Shown: in pieces, positions 8,914 to 15,981 of the stretch
Numbering within the stretch: position 1 is the stretch's first letter
How the letters are laid out: each line of letters starts with the position of its first letter
Source of the DNA: Aneurinibacillus danicus
GTDB lineage: Bacteria > Bacillota > Bacilli > Aneurinibacillales > Aneurinibacillaceae
Reading direction: 5' to 3'
Assembly: GCF_007991215.1 (NCBI RefSeq)
Contig: NZ_BJXX01000011.1
Span: forward strand, 1 to 56,488
Length of the DNA: 56,488 nt
Position numbers and translations under genes: made by a program
The notes under the pieces: generated by a model
What the model saw: the letters and a program-made list of their open reading frames with translations, nothing else
Databases searched by the model: none
Told to the model about the DNA's origin: nothing

Positions 8914-8944
8914 AAAAGGCCTTCCCGCAGGAAGCCGGGAAGGC
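8914..8944 (-). terminator. Minus-strand hairpin with T-run
   Basis: GCCTTCCCG (8919-8927) and CGGGAAGGC (8936-8944) form a 9-bp stem. On the minus strand it is followed by TTTTT. It could end readthrough from the metallo-hydrolase gene or a short minus-strand RNA arising in the 8960-9316 gap. Confidence 0.65.
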
Positions 8945-9168
8945 GAGTAAAAAGGGATTCAACTAGACAATTCCATTTTACCATAAATATAATAATAAAA
9001 AACCTTAAAATACCAAAAATACTAATAAGAACCTATGTTGTGGAACATACAAATACGACTTCAGTCTTTCCTTTATTGTTTTTGTATGTCCGATGTACCG
9101 TAATATTCCCGCATCGGAACTTAACAGAAATTTAATCTTAGTAAAATACAGGCCTTACGTTCTTTCAT

Positions 9169-9257
9169 TATAATAAGAAGTGTGTTGAACCCCTTGCCAC
9201 TATTTAATAAGGTTCTCTTATCCCTTGTTTCGACCCTGTTTCCAGGGTCTTTTTTTT
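9169..9257 (+). ncRNA. Candidate small regulatory RNA with C-rich motifs and terminator
   Basis: TATAAT at 9169-9174 is followed about seven bases later by a short region ending in a strong terminator: GACCCTG (9232-9238), CAGGGTC (9243-9249), eight T (9250-9257). No open frame with a ribosome site lies between. The ~77-nt RNA would carry unpaired AACCCCTTG (about 9188) and TCCCTTGTTTCG (about 9221), C-rich motifs complementary to ribosome sites as in RsaE/RoxS-type small RNAs. The -35 box is poor (AATACA). Function is inferred only. The rest of 8849-9316 holds inverted repeats at 9045-9053/9081-9089 and 9090-9095/9112-9117 and no gene. Confidence 0.5.
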
Positions 9258-9316
9258 ATGAATGAAGAGAACCGCTTGCTCGGCAGACGCGATGCGCATT
9301 GCGCTAAATTATTCGC

Positions 9317-10123
9317 TTAAAAAGAATTTTCCGGGGAACATTGATGAAAAAATGACTGTACAATATGAATGGGTGACCATTCACCGTGGGATAAGTGATA
9401 AATGGGTGGACGCTTCGGAAATAACGAACGAGTAATTTCTCGCAGATTCCAGCCCTGACGTCGCCGTTCCGCTATAATGGCCTCTATCTCTTCCAGATGG
9501 TTCAATTTTTGGCGAAGCCGTTGTTTTCCGTCAGGTACGACACCGGCGTGAGCACAAAATAAAGTATCAAAATCAAGGGCAAGCACTTTTCGCAGCGAAT
9601 CGATTAGCGTGGGCATTGATTCACCCCGTATACAGATTTTTATTTTGGGGCCAAGAAACAAGTCACCGCTGAACAGCCAGCCATGTTCTGCATCATACAA
9701 TACTGCGTGATCCGGAGCATGTCCGGGTGTTTCAACAATCTGGAAACGATGATGGTTTGTTTCATGTACAGGTTGTAGCGGCAAAGGGTGAAATGGTTCG
9801 GGATTTCCCCAGAACAATTCTCGATAGCGCGGAAGTACAGGCGGAAATGCTGCCGCTTCCACGGACATTGGATGAATGTAGATAGGGATTTCTTTTTCGC
9901 GCTGCAGCCAGCCCGCCATTCCGTAATGATCCTCATGCATATGGGTGATGAAAGCCTGCTCCGGCCGGTAACGGTCTACAAAAGCCTGAACATGGGGCGC
10001 AATGCTTTTGGCGCCCGTGTCAATTAGCATGCCGTCCACTTCATAAACATGGACGGAAAGTGTAACGCCATGCAGTGTAACGAATTCCTGAAGTATGTGG
10101 ATATCTTCATATATACTTTCCAT
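9317..10123 (-). CDS. MBL-fold metallo-hydrolase
   Basis: About 268 residues of the metallo-beta-lactamase superfamily. The metal-binding motif T-H-M-H-E-D-H is near residue 60, a third ligand sits in ETPGHAPDH and an acidic ligand in LFSGDLFLG, with a late CAHAG histidine: a complete set for two metal ions. The substrate cannot be told from sequence; glyoxalase II-like or lactonase-like roles are possible. The frame opens at GTG 10135, but that codon is inside the GAGGTG ribosome site, so I use ATG 10123, nine bases downstream. Monocistronic on the minus strand. Confidence 0.85.
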   Translation of the reverse strand: MESIYEDIHILQEFVTLHGVTLSVHVYEVDGMLIDTGAKSIAPHVQAFVDRYRPEQAFITHMHEDHYGMAGWLQREKEIPIYIHPMSVEAAAFPPVLPRYRELFWGNPEPFHPLPLQPVHETNHHRFQIVETPGHAPDHAVLYDAEHGWLFSGDLFLGPKIKICIRGESMPTLIDSLRKVLALDFDTLFCAHAGVVPDGKQRLRQKLNHLEEIEAIIAERRRQGWNLREITRSLFPKRPPIYHLSHGEWSPIHIVQSFFHQCSPENSF

Positions 10124-10193
10124 GCCTGTTTTCACCTCGCCTCGTTTATCTTATTTTAAACCTATTATTCAGAATATACAAACTCTTATGTTC

Positions 10194-10230
10194 GGATAAA
10201 ATCCTCAATGCCAGTACAACATTGAGGATT
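10194..10230 (-). terminator. Terminator after polysaccharide deacetylase
   Basis: AATCCTCAATG (10200-10210) and CATTGAGGATT (10220-10230) are an 11-bp perfect inverted repeat; the minus strand continues with TTTATCC. Confidence 0.75.
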
Positions 10231-10234
10231 ATCA

Positions 10235-10969
10235 TCAATGTTTTGTTGGAACCCATCGGGGCCGTTCAGAGAGTAGTTCGGATACTGTGACGAATTTGTA
10301 GCCTTCCTGCGAAAGGGTTTGAATAATTTTTTCCACAGCTTGGACCGTTTGTGTGCGGTTGCGGCCAAAATCATGGAACAGAACAATGTTCCCCGGACGG
10401 GCGTTCCGGCAGACGTTGGTGACAATCTTCTCCGTACCGGGATTCGACCAATCTTTTGTATCCTGTGTCCAGGACCACATGATGACAAGATGATTCCCGT
10501 TTTTGGACGCCTGAACGACCTTTTCACTGTATTCGCCACCCGGTGGCCGAAACAGTCTGGGAGTCTTGCCGGTAATGCCGTGTATGACCTCATCCGTCAG
10601 TTGGATTTCTTTTGTCAGCTTTTCCATGTTCACTTGACTCATCATTGGATGATGATACGTATGGTTGGCAATCTCATGGCCGTTGTTCTGCATTTCTTTC
10701 AGAAGGTGAGGGTATTGTTGGGCTTGTTTGCCCACCACAAAAAAGGTGGCTTTTGCATGATGTTTATGTAAGATATCGAGGATTTGCTTCGTATAGCGCG
10801 GATGTGGTCCGTCGTCAAACGTAAAGGCAATCCATTTCTTTTTCGTATGTACATCCCAAACGATATCTCCTGTGGATTCCCAGTATGCCCGATTTTTTTT
10901 TGCCGCCTGTACCGAGGGTTGGGTTATGCATAACGAAACGATCGCCAAAACCCATATCCATCGTTTCAT
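10235..10969 (-). CDS. Secreted polysaccharide deacetylase
   Basis: A 244-residue NodB-type deacetylase (carbohydrate esterase 4). The signal peptide is MKRWIWVLAIVSLCITQPSVQA. Catalytic motifs are present: TFDDGPH (base and metal Asp), HTYHH (metal His pair), RPPGG, DTKDW and a late LFHDFG. It is expected to remove N-acetyl groups from peptidoglycan or a related polymer outside the membrane; PdaA/PdaB-like sporulation roles are possible but not shown. Start at 10969 follows GGAGGTCTCAGGCA; a frame start seven codons earlier lies before the ribosome site. Confidence 0.9.
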   Translation of the reverse strand: MKRWIWVLAIVSLCITQPSVQAAKKNRAYWESTGDIVWDVHTKKKWIAFTFDDGPHPRYTKQILDILHKHHAKATFFVVGKQAQQYPHLLKEMQNNGHEIANHTYHHPMMSQVNMEKLTKEIQLTDEVIHGITGKTPRLFRPPGGEYSEKVVQASKNGNHLVIMWSWTQDTKDWSNPGTEKIVTNVCRNARPGNIVLFHDFGRNRTQTVQAVEKIIQTLSQEGYKFVTVSELLSERPRWVPTKH

Positions 10970-11092
10970 TGCCTGAGACCTCCTGTCCATGATGTGAAAT
11001 TTTCTTCTGTAGTGTATGCAGATTGCACTTTTCTATTTATGCCTTATCCCGGAAAAATGCACTGCATAAGACGTGCCGTGAAAAATAGAGAG

Positions 11093-11132
11093 CATAACAA
11101 AAAACCTGGCCAAAGCCAGGTTTTTTGTTATG
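11093..11132. terminator. Bidirectional terminator, perfect 18-bp stem
   Basis: CATAACAAAAAACCTGGC (11093-11110), loop CAAA, then the exact complement (11115-11132). It carries A- and T-runs on both sides and ends the minus-strand gene at 11146. Confidence 0.9.
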
Positions 11133-11145
11133 CAAAAGAACGATT

Positions 11146-11853
11146 TTAGTCGTCATCATTTTCCGTATTGTCTTGCTGTTGATCATCGTCACCATTCGCT
11201 TTTTGCTCTTTCTCTTGTTTCTTTGCTTTTTCTTCTTTTTTCGGTTTATCTTCTTTCTTCGGTTTCCGGGACACTTGATCCATCACGGCTGCCAGATTTG
11301 GATTTCCGTTCTTGCGCAGGGATTGGGCAATTTCCTTCGGATCGACGCCTTCTGCCACCATGCGATCGATTTTTGCCAGATCTCCTTCCCGGATACCATG
11401 GCTGCGCAGCTGGCTAATCACATTCGCGTCAAGACCTTGGCCGGCTGCTGCGGCTTGCTCTACAGTGGCGGATTCGGTTGATTGTCCCGTTTGACCGTCA
11501 GAGGAAGATGTATTTTCCTGATTGCTGGTCTTCTCGCTATTTCGGTGCGTGCGGTCAACTGATGCCGAACCGGAGTTCGATTCCGAATAGAGTCCTTCCG
11601 CTTTCGCCTCATCAAGTGTTTTGTCTAACGGTATACGAACGACACCTTCTCTGTCACTTTCGGAAGAAACGGAAGCAGGGTCTTTTTCGTGCGAAGAAGA
11701 TGCCTGCTGGGCTGTCTGTACGTCAGAAGGCGAATTGCCGGATTTCGTAAACATTGCGGCGAGCGCGAAAGCGACGAGCAGTACAACCAAGCCACCTCCA
11801 ATAAGAAGGTAGATGCGCTTAATTCGCATTCGCGATTGCAACCATCTGTTCAT
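11146..11853 (-). CDS. Single-pass membrane protein with acidic/lysine-rich tail
   Basis: A 235-residue protein not recognised by family. One transmembrane helix (about residues 15-36) follows a basic N-terminus, so the bulk is probably extracellular. A Ser/Thr/Gln-rich linker (about 40-125) is followed by a compact helical segment (about 133-190) containing QLRSHGIREGDLAKIDRM and VDPKEIAQSLRKNG, which looks like a small helix-turn-helix pair. The tail is Lys/Glu repeats ending D-D-D-Q-Q-Q-D-N-T-E-N-D-D-D. Low-complexity ends suggest a surface or cell-wall contact role, but no function is claimed. A terminator follows at 11093-11132. Confidence 0.7.
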   Translation of the reverse strand: MNRWLQSRMRIKRIYLLIGGGLVVLLVAFALAAMFTKSGNSPSDVQTAQQASSSHEKDPASVSSESDREGVVRIPLDKTLDEAKAEGLYSESNSGSASVDRTHRNSEKTSNQENTSSSDGQTGQSTESATVEQAAAAGQGLDANVISQLRSHGIREGDLAKIDRMVAEGVDPKEIAQSLRKNGNPNLAAVMDQVSRKPKKEDKPKKEEKAKKQEKEQKANGDDDQQQDNTENDDD

Positions 11854-11940
11854 CTATCGATGCTTCCTTTCTTTCTTTAAATCTCTCCTATCATCTTCGC
11901 ATATTCCTTCAGGTTTTTAAAGGCTACAAAGGTAAGTTTT

Positions 11941-12080
11941 TCTTTGAAAATCATGAGAAAAGAAGGAAAGGGAAGAGGAAATAAGATTCAGGGAAGAAAA
12001 AGGCATTCGCCTTTTTCCACATTGAAATCCTCTCCTCATTCTTTCCTCTCTTTTCCTTCGTACTGCAAAAGTCAGCCGTC
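11941..12080 (+). repeat. Dispersed hairpin repeat, copy A
   Basis: About 140 bp with a purine-rich left half and pyrimidine-rich right half meeting at GAAAAAGGCATTCGCCTTTTT. It matches copy B (42811-42950) in the same orientation, including the right flank CAAAAGTCAGCCGTC / TAAAAGTCAGCCGTC, and copy C (27879-27999) inverted. It is the most diverged copy. The repeat fills most of the 11854-12219 gap. No open frame with a ribosome site is seen in it. Confidence 0.85.
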
Positions 12081-12153
12081 TTACCTTTCATTTTCATGTC
12101 GGGGTTGCGGCTGCAACGCCATGGTTGCTTGTTAGGAAAGGCCCTTGTATACT

Positions 12154-12183
12154 TTCCGAAATGATTTATTCCGAAATGATTTA
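12154..12183 (+). repeat. Perfect 15-bp tandem duplication
   Basis: TTCCGAAATGATTTA occurs twice back to back (12154-12168 and 12169-12183) just upstream of the SDR gene, in the likely promoter/leader area. Confidence 0.9.
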
Positions 12184-12219
12184 TACAATTAAAAAAGAGT
12201 CCACGAAAGGGGGCTTATT

Positions 12220-13671
12220 ATGAAAGCAAGACAGCAAGACCGACGACCTACCGTGGCGATTGCAGGGGCCACTGGATTTGTCGGAAAAGCGCTGCTGAAG
12301 CGCCTGCTGCCTAATTATCATGTGGTTGGATTGACGAGGAGCGAGCGGAAAAAAGGCGAGCCAGATTCAGGGGGCCGACCCAACCCGGAATGGAGACGGG
12401 CGGATTTGTTTTCTCTATTAGAAGTCGAGAAAGGACTAAAGGGAGCGGATTATGCGTTCTATCTTGTTCATTCGATGGTGCCGTCCGCTCGCCTGACGCA
12501 AGGAAAATTTCAGGATATGGATTTGATTTTGGCGGATAATTTTGCGCGTGCCGCGAAAAAAGCGGGAATCAAACAAATTATATATCTGGGCGGATTGATT
12601 CCTGAGCAGACGGAAGGGCTGGCGAGCCACCTGCATAGTCGGTTGGAAGTGGAAGAGGTGCTGCGTTCGCACGGTGTACCGGTAACGGTGCTGCGCGCAG
12701 GGATTGTGGTCGGTGCGAACGGTTCGTCGTTTTGTATCATTCCCCGCTTGATTCGACGTCTGCCCGTAATGATTTGTCCGGGCTGGATGTCGTCTACGAC
12801 ACATCCGATTGCGCTGCAGGATGTAGTAGAGCTGTTGGCTGCGTGCATCGGACGCAAGGACACGTATCAACAATCGATCGATATCGGTGGACCGGACATG
12901 ATGACATACAGTGAAATGATTCTGCATACAGCCAGGGTGATGGGAAAGAAACGTCGTCTGTATCCGGTTCCCTTTTTCGCGCCTATGCTGTCGGGCTTAT
13001 GGATGACGCTTACGACCGGCGTGTCGCTAAAGATGGTGAAACCTTTGATTGGGAGTCTTAGGTATTCACTGGGAGCAAAAAACAGGTGGCTGCAGGAGGA
13101 GGTTGGAGTTCCTGGCCTTACATTTGAGAAGGCTGTTCGTATCGCACTGGAAGAGGAGCGGAAACGGGGGAAGGAACAGAGACGGAGGCAGAATCATTCT
13201 TTCGGTATAAAGAAAAGGAAGAAATCGATCAACAATGTTCGTTCCGTACAGCGGCTAATCCTGCCGAAAGGCTGGGATGCGGCCTGGACAGGCAAAGACT
13301 ACGCACAATGGCTGCCGTGCTATTTAAAACCGTTTATTATTGTCCGTGAATACAAGGATGGACGCCTGCAGTTTCTGTTGAACGGCATGAAAAAACCACT
13401 GCTTGAGCTGAAGTACTCAGCGGAGCGAAGTACGCCGGATCGTGTATTATATTACATTACCGGCGGATTTCTCGCGCATGCTGACAATACGCGGCGCCGG
13501 GGAAGACTGGAGTTCAGGGAGGTGCTAAATAGAAAATATGTTATCGTAGCCATTCATGAGTTCATTCCGAAGCTTCCCTGGCTTTTATATAGCATAACTC
13601 AGGCTTTGGTCCATCTCTGGGTTATGCGTAGCTACGGTCGCCACCTTCGCCTGCAGGCAGAATCCTCATAA
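12220..13671 (+). CDS. Atypical NAD(P)-binding SDR (NDUFA9-like) with C-terminal extension
   Basis: A 483-residue protein. The N-terminus has the Rossmann motif IAGATGFVGKALL (residues about 14-26), and the next 280 residues read like the NAD(P)H-binding/NmrA or NDUFA9-like atypical SDR group, with YLGGLIP and RAGIVVGANGSSF. A basic linker (about 310-345) precedes a C-terminal domain of about 130 residues similar to the DUF2867-type region found in such proteins. Substrate is unknown; a lipid- or quinone-linked oxidoreductase or regulator is possible. Ribosome site AAAGGGGGC lies before ATG 12220. The gene is alone and shares a terminator with psd. Confidence 0.75.
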   Translation: MKARQQDRRPTVAIAGATGFVGKALLKRLLPNYHVVGLTRSERKKGEPDSGGRPNPEWRRADLFSLLEVEKGLKGADYAFYLVHSMVPSARLTQGKFQDMDLILADNFARAAKKAGIKQIIYLGGLIPEQTEGLASHLHSRLEVEEVLRSHGVPVTVLRAGIVVGANGSSFCIIPRLIRRLPVMICPGWMSSTTHPIALQDVVELLAACIGRKDTYQQSIDIGGPDMMTYSEMILHTARVMGKKRRLYPVPFFAPMLSGLWMTLTTGVSLKMVKPLIGSLRYSLGAKNRWLQEEVGVPGLTFEKAVRIALEEERKRGKEQRRRQNHSFGIKKRKKSINNVRSVQRLILPKGWDAAWTGKDYAQWLPCYLKPFIIVREYKDGRLQFLLNGMKKPLLELKYSAERSTPDRVLYYITGGFLAHADNTRRRGRLEFREVLNRKYVIVAIHEFIPKLPWLLYSITQALVHLWVMRSYGRHLRLQAESS

Positions 13672-13700
13672 AAAAACGAGGCAGATGCCTCGTTTTTTTA
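13670..13700. terminator. Bidirectional terminator between SDR and psd
   Basis: AAAAAAACGAGGCA and TGCCTCGTTTTTTT form a stem with A/T runs on both sides, serving the convergent SDR and psd genes. Confidence 0.92.
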
Positions 13701-14546
13701 TGGTCTTGGGGAGAGGACAGTACCAATCCGCCCTCCATATTTGAGATAGGTGCCTTCTTGAATGTGTTCATCAAGTAAAATCCTGTCTTTTTCAAACAGT
13801 AAAATAACCGTGGAGCCGAATTCGAACAGACCGATTTCTTCTCCTTTCCGGTAGCGCGGCATTTCAGGCAGATCAAGGGAATACATTTTTCCTTTTTTTA
13901 CATTAGTCGTATGCTCTCCATAACCAACCTTGACACTGCCGACGATAAAAGCACCGACTTTTACAATAGCCATCTCACCTGCAGGGGTGCGAGCGTACGT
14001 AATGAGACGCTCGTTTTTTGTAAATAGGCCGGGCACATGGTGAACGCCGATGGCATTGACCGGAAACAGCCGGCCGGGAATATAGGTGAAGTGCGTCAAT
14101 TCTCCATCCAATGGCATGTGAATGCGATGGTAATCACGAGGACTTAAGTAGATGGTCAGAAATGTTCCGCCTTCAAACTTCTCGGCGTTTTCTTTCGGGC
14201 ACCCCAGCAATTGCTCAACCGTGTACTCAATGTTTTTTGCCTGAATGAGCGTACCGCGGCGAATGGGACCGAACTGGGCCACTTTTCCATCCACGGGGCT
14301 GACCAGCGCATCGGAAAGAGAGCAAATCGGACGCGCTCCTGCTTTTAAATTCCTTGTGAAGAATGCTGTCAGGTGAGGATAGCTTGAGAGTGGTTGCTCG
14401 ATCTCATCCGTATTAATATTAAAAATAGAAATATACGGTTTAATAAAACGCTTGCTTACCTTTGAACGTCCCGCACGCCCGATTAGGCGGGAGATTGCGT
14501 TTTGCGGCAGCAGCGTAATAACGGTTTTAAGCAAAGGGCGAATCAC
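13698..14546 (-). CDS. psd: Phosphatidylserine decarboxylase proenzyme
   Basis: A 282-residue membrane-associated enzyme converting phosphatidylserine to phosphatidylethanolamine. SPVDGKV (Asp of the triad), YLSPRDYHRIHMP (His) and the C-terminal self-cleavage motif read as F-E-F-G-S-T-V-I, where cleavage between Gly and Ser yields the pyruvoyl group; most family members have L-G-S-T. Start is GTG 14546 with AAAGGAT upstream. No pssA is adjacent. A possible 51-aa gene lies 60 nt upstream on the same strand. Confidence 0.95.
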   Translation of the reverse strand: MIRPLLKTVITLLPQNAISRLIGRAGRSKVSKRFIKPYISIFNINTDEIEQPLSSYPHLTAFFTRNLKAGARPICSLSDALVSPVDGKVAQFGPIRRGTLIQAKNIEYTVEQLLGCPKENAEKFEGGTFLTIYLSPRDYHRIHMPLDGELTHFTYIPGRLFPVNAIGVHHVPGLFTKNERLITYARTPAGEMAIVKVGAFIVGSVKVGYGEHTTNVKKGKMYSLDLPEMPRYRKGEEIGLFEFGSTVILLFEKDRILLDEHIQEGTYLKYGGRIGTVLSPRP

Positions 14547-14606
14547 GTATTTGTATCCTTTCTTAAACTAAATGTAATGATATTATTTTATTTTAACACA
14601 AACCGC

Positions 14607-14762
14607 TTACCAATCTCTTACCTTTTCATCATCCGCGTCGTAGTCTCCATACCCTTCTAAATCCCACCAGTTCGTACCGCGCAGAGATTTGGCATACTTT
14701 ATTTCATTATCAGGCGCATTTACGCGTGTGAGTTCAACTATGTAATTATTTCGGGAAAACAC
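14607..14762 (-). CDS. Possible 51-aa acidic small protein
   Basis: An open frame whose C-terminal part looks protein-like: V-E-L-T-R-V-N-A-P-D-N, then W-W-D-L-E-G-Y-G-D-Y-D-A-D-D. I propose GTG 14762 as start, after CAGGAA; the frame stays open to an ATG at 14843 without a ribosome site. It lies 60 nt upstream of psd on the same strand. No family is recognised. The overlap with the leader of the plus-strand 58-aa gene makes it uncertain. Confidence 0.45.
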   Translation of the reverse strand: MFSRNNYIVELTRVNAPDNEIKYAKSLRGTNWWDLEGYGDYDADDEKVRDW

Positions 14763-14877
14763 CGTAAATTCCTGCGTTTCACTAAGCAGAAGAGCGAATA
14801 AATCGGAAAAGTATAGGGAGGTCTGACATGACAAAAAATACAACCGTATGAGCTAAACAGTAAAGGAGGGAAATGAC

Positions 14878-15054
14878 ATGGGCGAAAACAGGTTCCGCCG
14901 CTATAGCCATCAGAAACCTCTGGGTCACCGGCATGTGGAGGATACCCCGTATCTTGGTGATGCGGATAAACCGGCCAAACCGTCACCGTCCGTTGAGGTG
15001 CGCAACGCTTCCGAGATGGAGAATGCGGGGGATATGCGGTTAGGAAAAAAGTAA
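14878..15054 (+). CDS. 58-aa hydrophilic small protein, unrecognised
   Basis: ATG 14878 follows AAAGGAGG with an eight-base spacer and opens a 58-codon frame ending TAA 15054. It begins M-G-E-N-R-F-R-R-Y-S-H-Q-K-P and ends G-D-M-R-L-G-K-K, hydrophilic and proline-rich, with no membrane segment. The strong ribosome site and the terminator nine bases after the stop make a real gene likely. It lies next to the spore coat cluster, so a sporulation role is possible but only inferred. A seven-codon ORF (MTKNTTV, 14828-14851) with its own GGGAGG site precedes it. Confidence 0.75.
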   Translation: MGENRFRRYSHQKPLGHRHVEDTPYLGDADKPAKPSPSVEVRNASEMENAGDMRLGKK

Positions 15055-15062
15055 AAATGCCA

Positions 15063-15090
15063 GGGCGCTCCATAGAGGAGCGCCCTTCTT
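15063..15090 (+). terminator. Terminator after 58-aa gene
   Basis: GGGCGCTCC (15063-15071) pairs with GGAGCGCCC (15077-15085), followed by TTCTTC. Confidence 0.8.
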
Positions 15091-15218
15091 CATGAATATC
15101 ACGGGTAGGTAAACGCGGAATTCCGCGCAAATCAGGCGGATTCCCTATACCTTGGCTGTCCGAGCATACGTATATATATATCAATGATAATCAATTCAAT
15201 GATTAGGGAGGAAGCCTA

Positions 15219-15833
15219 ATGGAAGAGAATCATAATCTTGCATCGTTGATCGGCAGAAACATACGTATCGATCGGGGAGGTCCGGAATCGAGAACAGGTC
15301 GTTTGCTCGGAATGAAGGAAGACCATTTGGTCGTGTATGAGGAAAAAGAAGGCGTAATCTATTATAAGCGGCACCATATCAAAAGCATTGGGATAGACGC
15401 CCGGGAAAATTCTGATTTGGGCGGAGAGGATAGCGGTGATATGCCGGCATTTGTTGATGCTACTTGTTTTTGCGAATTACTGTCATCACTGCAGTATCGT
15501 TGGGTTCAAATCAATCGCGGAGGCCCAGAGAAAATAGAAGGTGTGTTGGGCGACGTCTTCCCGGACCGTGTTCTGCTTATCGTAAACAATGAAATCGTCG
15601 TTATCTTTAAATATCATATTCGCAGCATTAGTGTCGGCGCTGGAAAAAAAGAAGAGAAAGCAAAGGATGAAAAAGAAGACAAAGCAAAGGGAGAAAAAGA
15701 AAATAACAAAACAGAAAACCATAAGAAAGAAAGCGATCAAATCAGGCATGTTCGGTATAGAGAACATGATGATGACGATGATGACGACAGTAGCAACGGG
15801 AGAAGAGGTTATTATTTCAACACGAGAGCGTGA
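15219..15833 (+). CDS. CotB-like spore coat protein, 204 aa
   Basis: Two Sm-like repeats. The first (about 8-60) has I-D-R-G-G-P-E-S-R-T-G-R-L and Y-Y-K-R-H-H-I-K-S-I; the second (about 88-140) has Q-I-N-R-G-G-P-E-K-I-E-G-V-L and F-K-Y-H-I-R-S-I-S. These R-G-G-P-E...G-x-L and H-I-K-S-I signatures are those of B. subtilis CotB, an outer spore coat protein. The tail is Lys/Glu-rich and ends with a run of seven Asp followed by SSNGRRGYYF, unlike the Ser/Lys repeats of B. subtilis CotB. Ribosome site AGGGAGGAAG. Expected to be made in the mother cell late in sporulation; no convincing sigma-K box was identified. Confidence 0.85.
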   Translation: MEENHNLASLIGRNIRIDRGGPESRTGRLLGMKEDHLVVYEEKEGVIYYKRHHIKSIGIDARENSDLGGEDSGDMPAFVDATCFCELLSSLQYRWVQINRGGPEKIEGVLGDVFPDRVLLIVNNEIVVIFKYHIRSISVGAGKKEEKAKDEKEDKAKGEKENNKTENHKKESDQIRHVRYREHDDDDDDDSSNGRRGYYFNTRA

Positions 15834-15843
15834 TAAAAACAAT

Positions 15844-15885
15844 GCCCGGATATATGCTTGCGTCAACTCGTATATCTGGGCTTCT
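15844..15885 (+). terminator. Terminator after first CotB-like gene
   Basis: GCCCGGATATATG (15844-15856) pairs with CGTATATCTGGGC (15869-15881), followed by TTCTT. Confidence 0.8.
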
Positions 15886-15981
15886 TAGCCTCTTCACTGT
15901 TAGGTGGTAAATAGCATAATGATGCTTGGTGCGTAAAAGCGCGTAAGTAGAGGCATGCTCTGGAAACGGAGGAATAAAAAG

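Noticed and set aside
11125-11481. 118-aa plus-strand frame opposite the acidic-tailed membrane protein
   Set aside because: Phe/Leu/Ile low complexity is the antisense of the Lys/Glu repeats.
14738-15184. 148-aa minus-strand frame covering the 58-aa gene
   Set aside because: No ribosome site, crosses a terminator, and lies antisense to a well-supported small gene.
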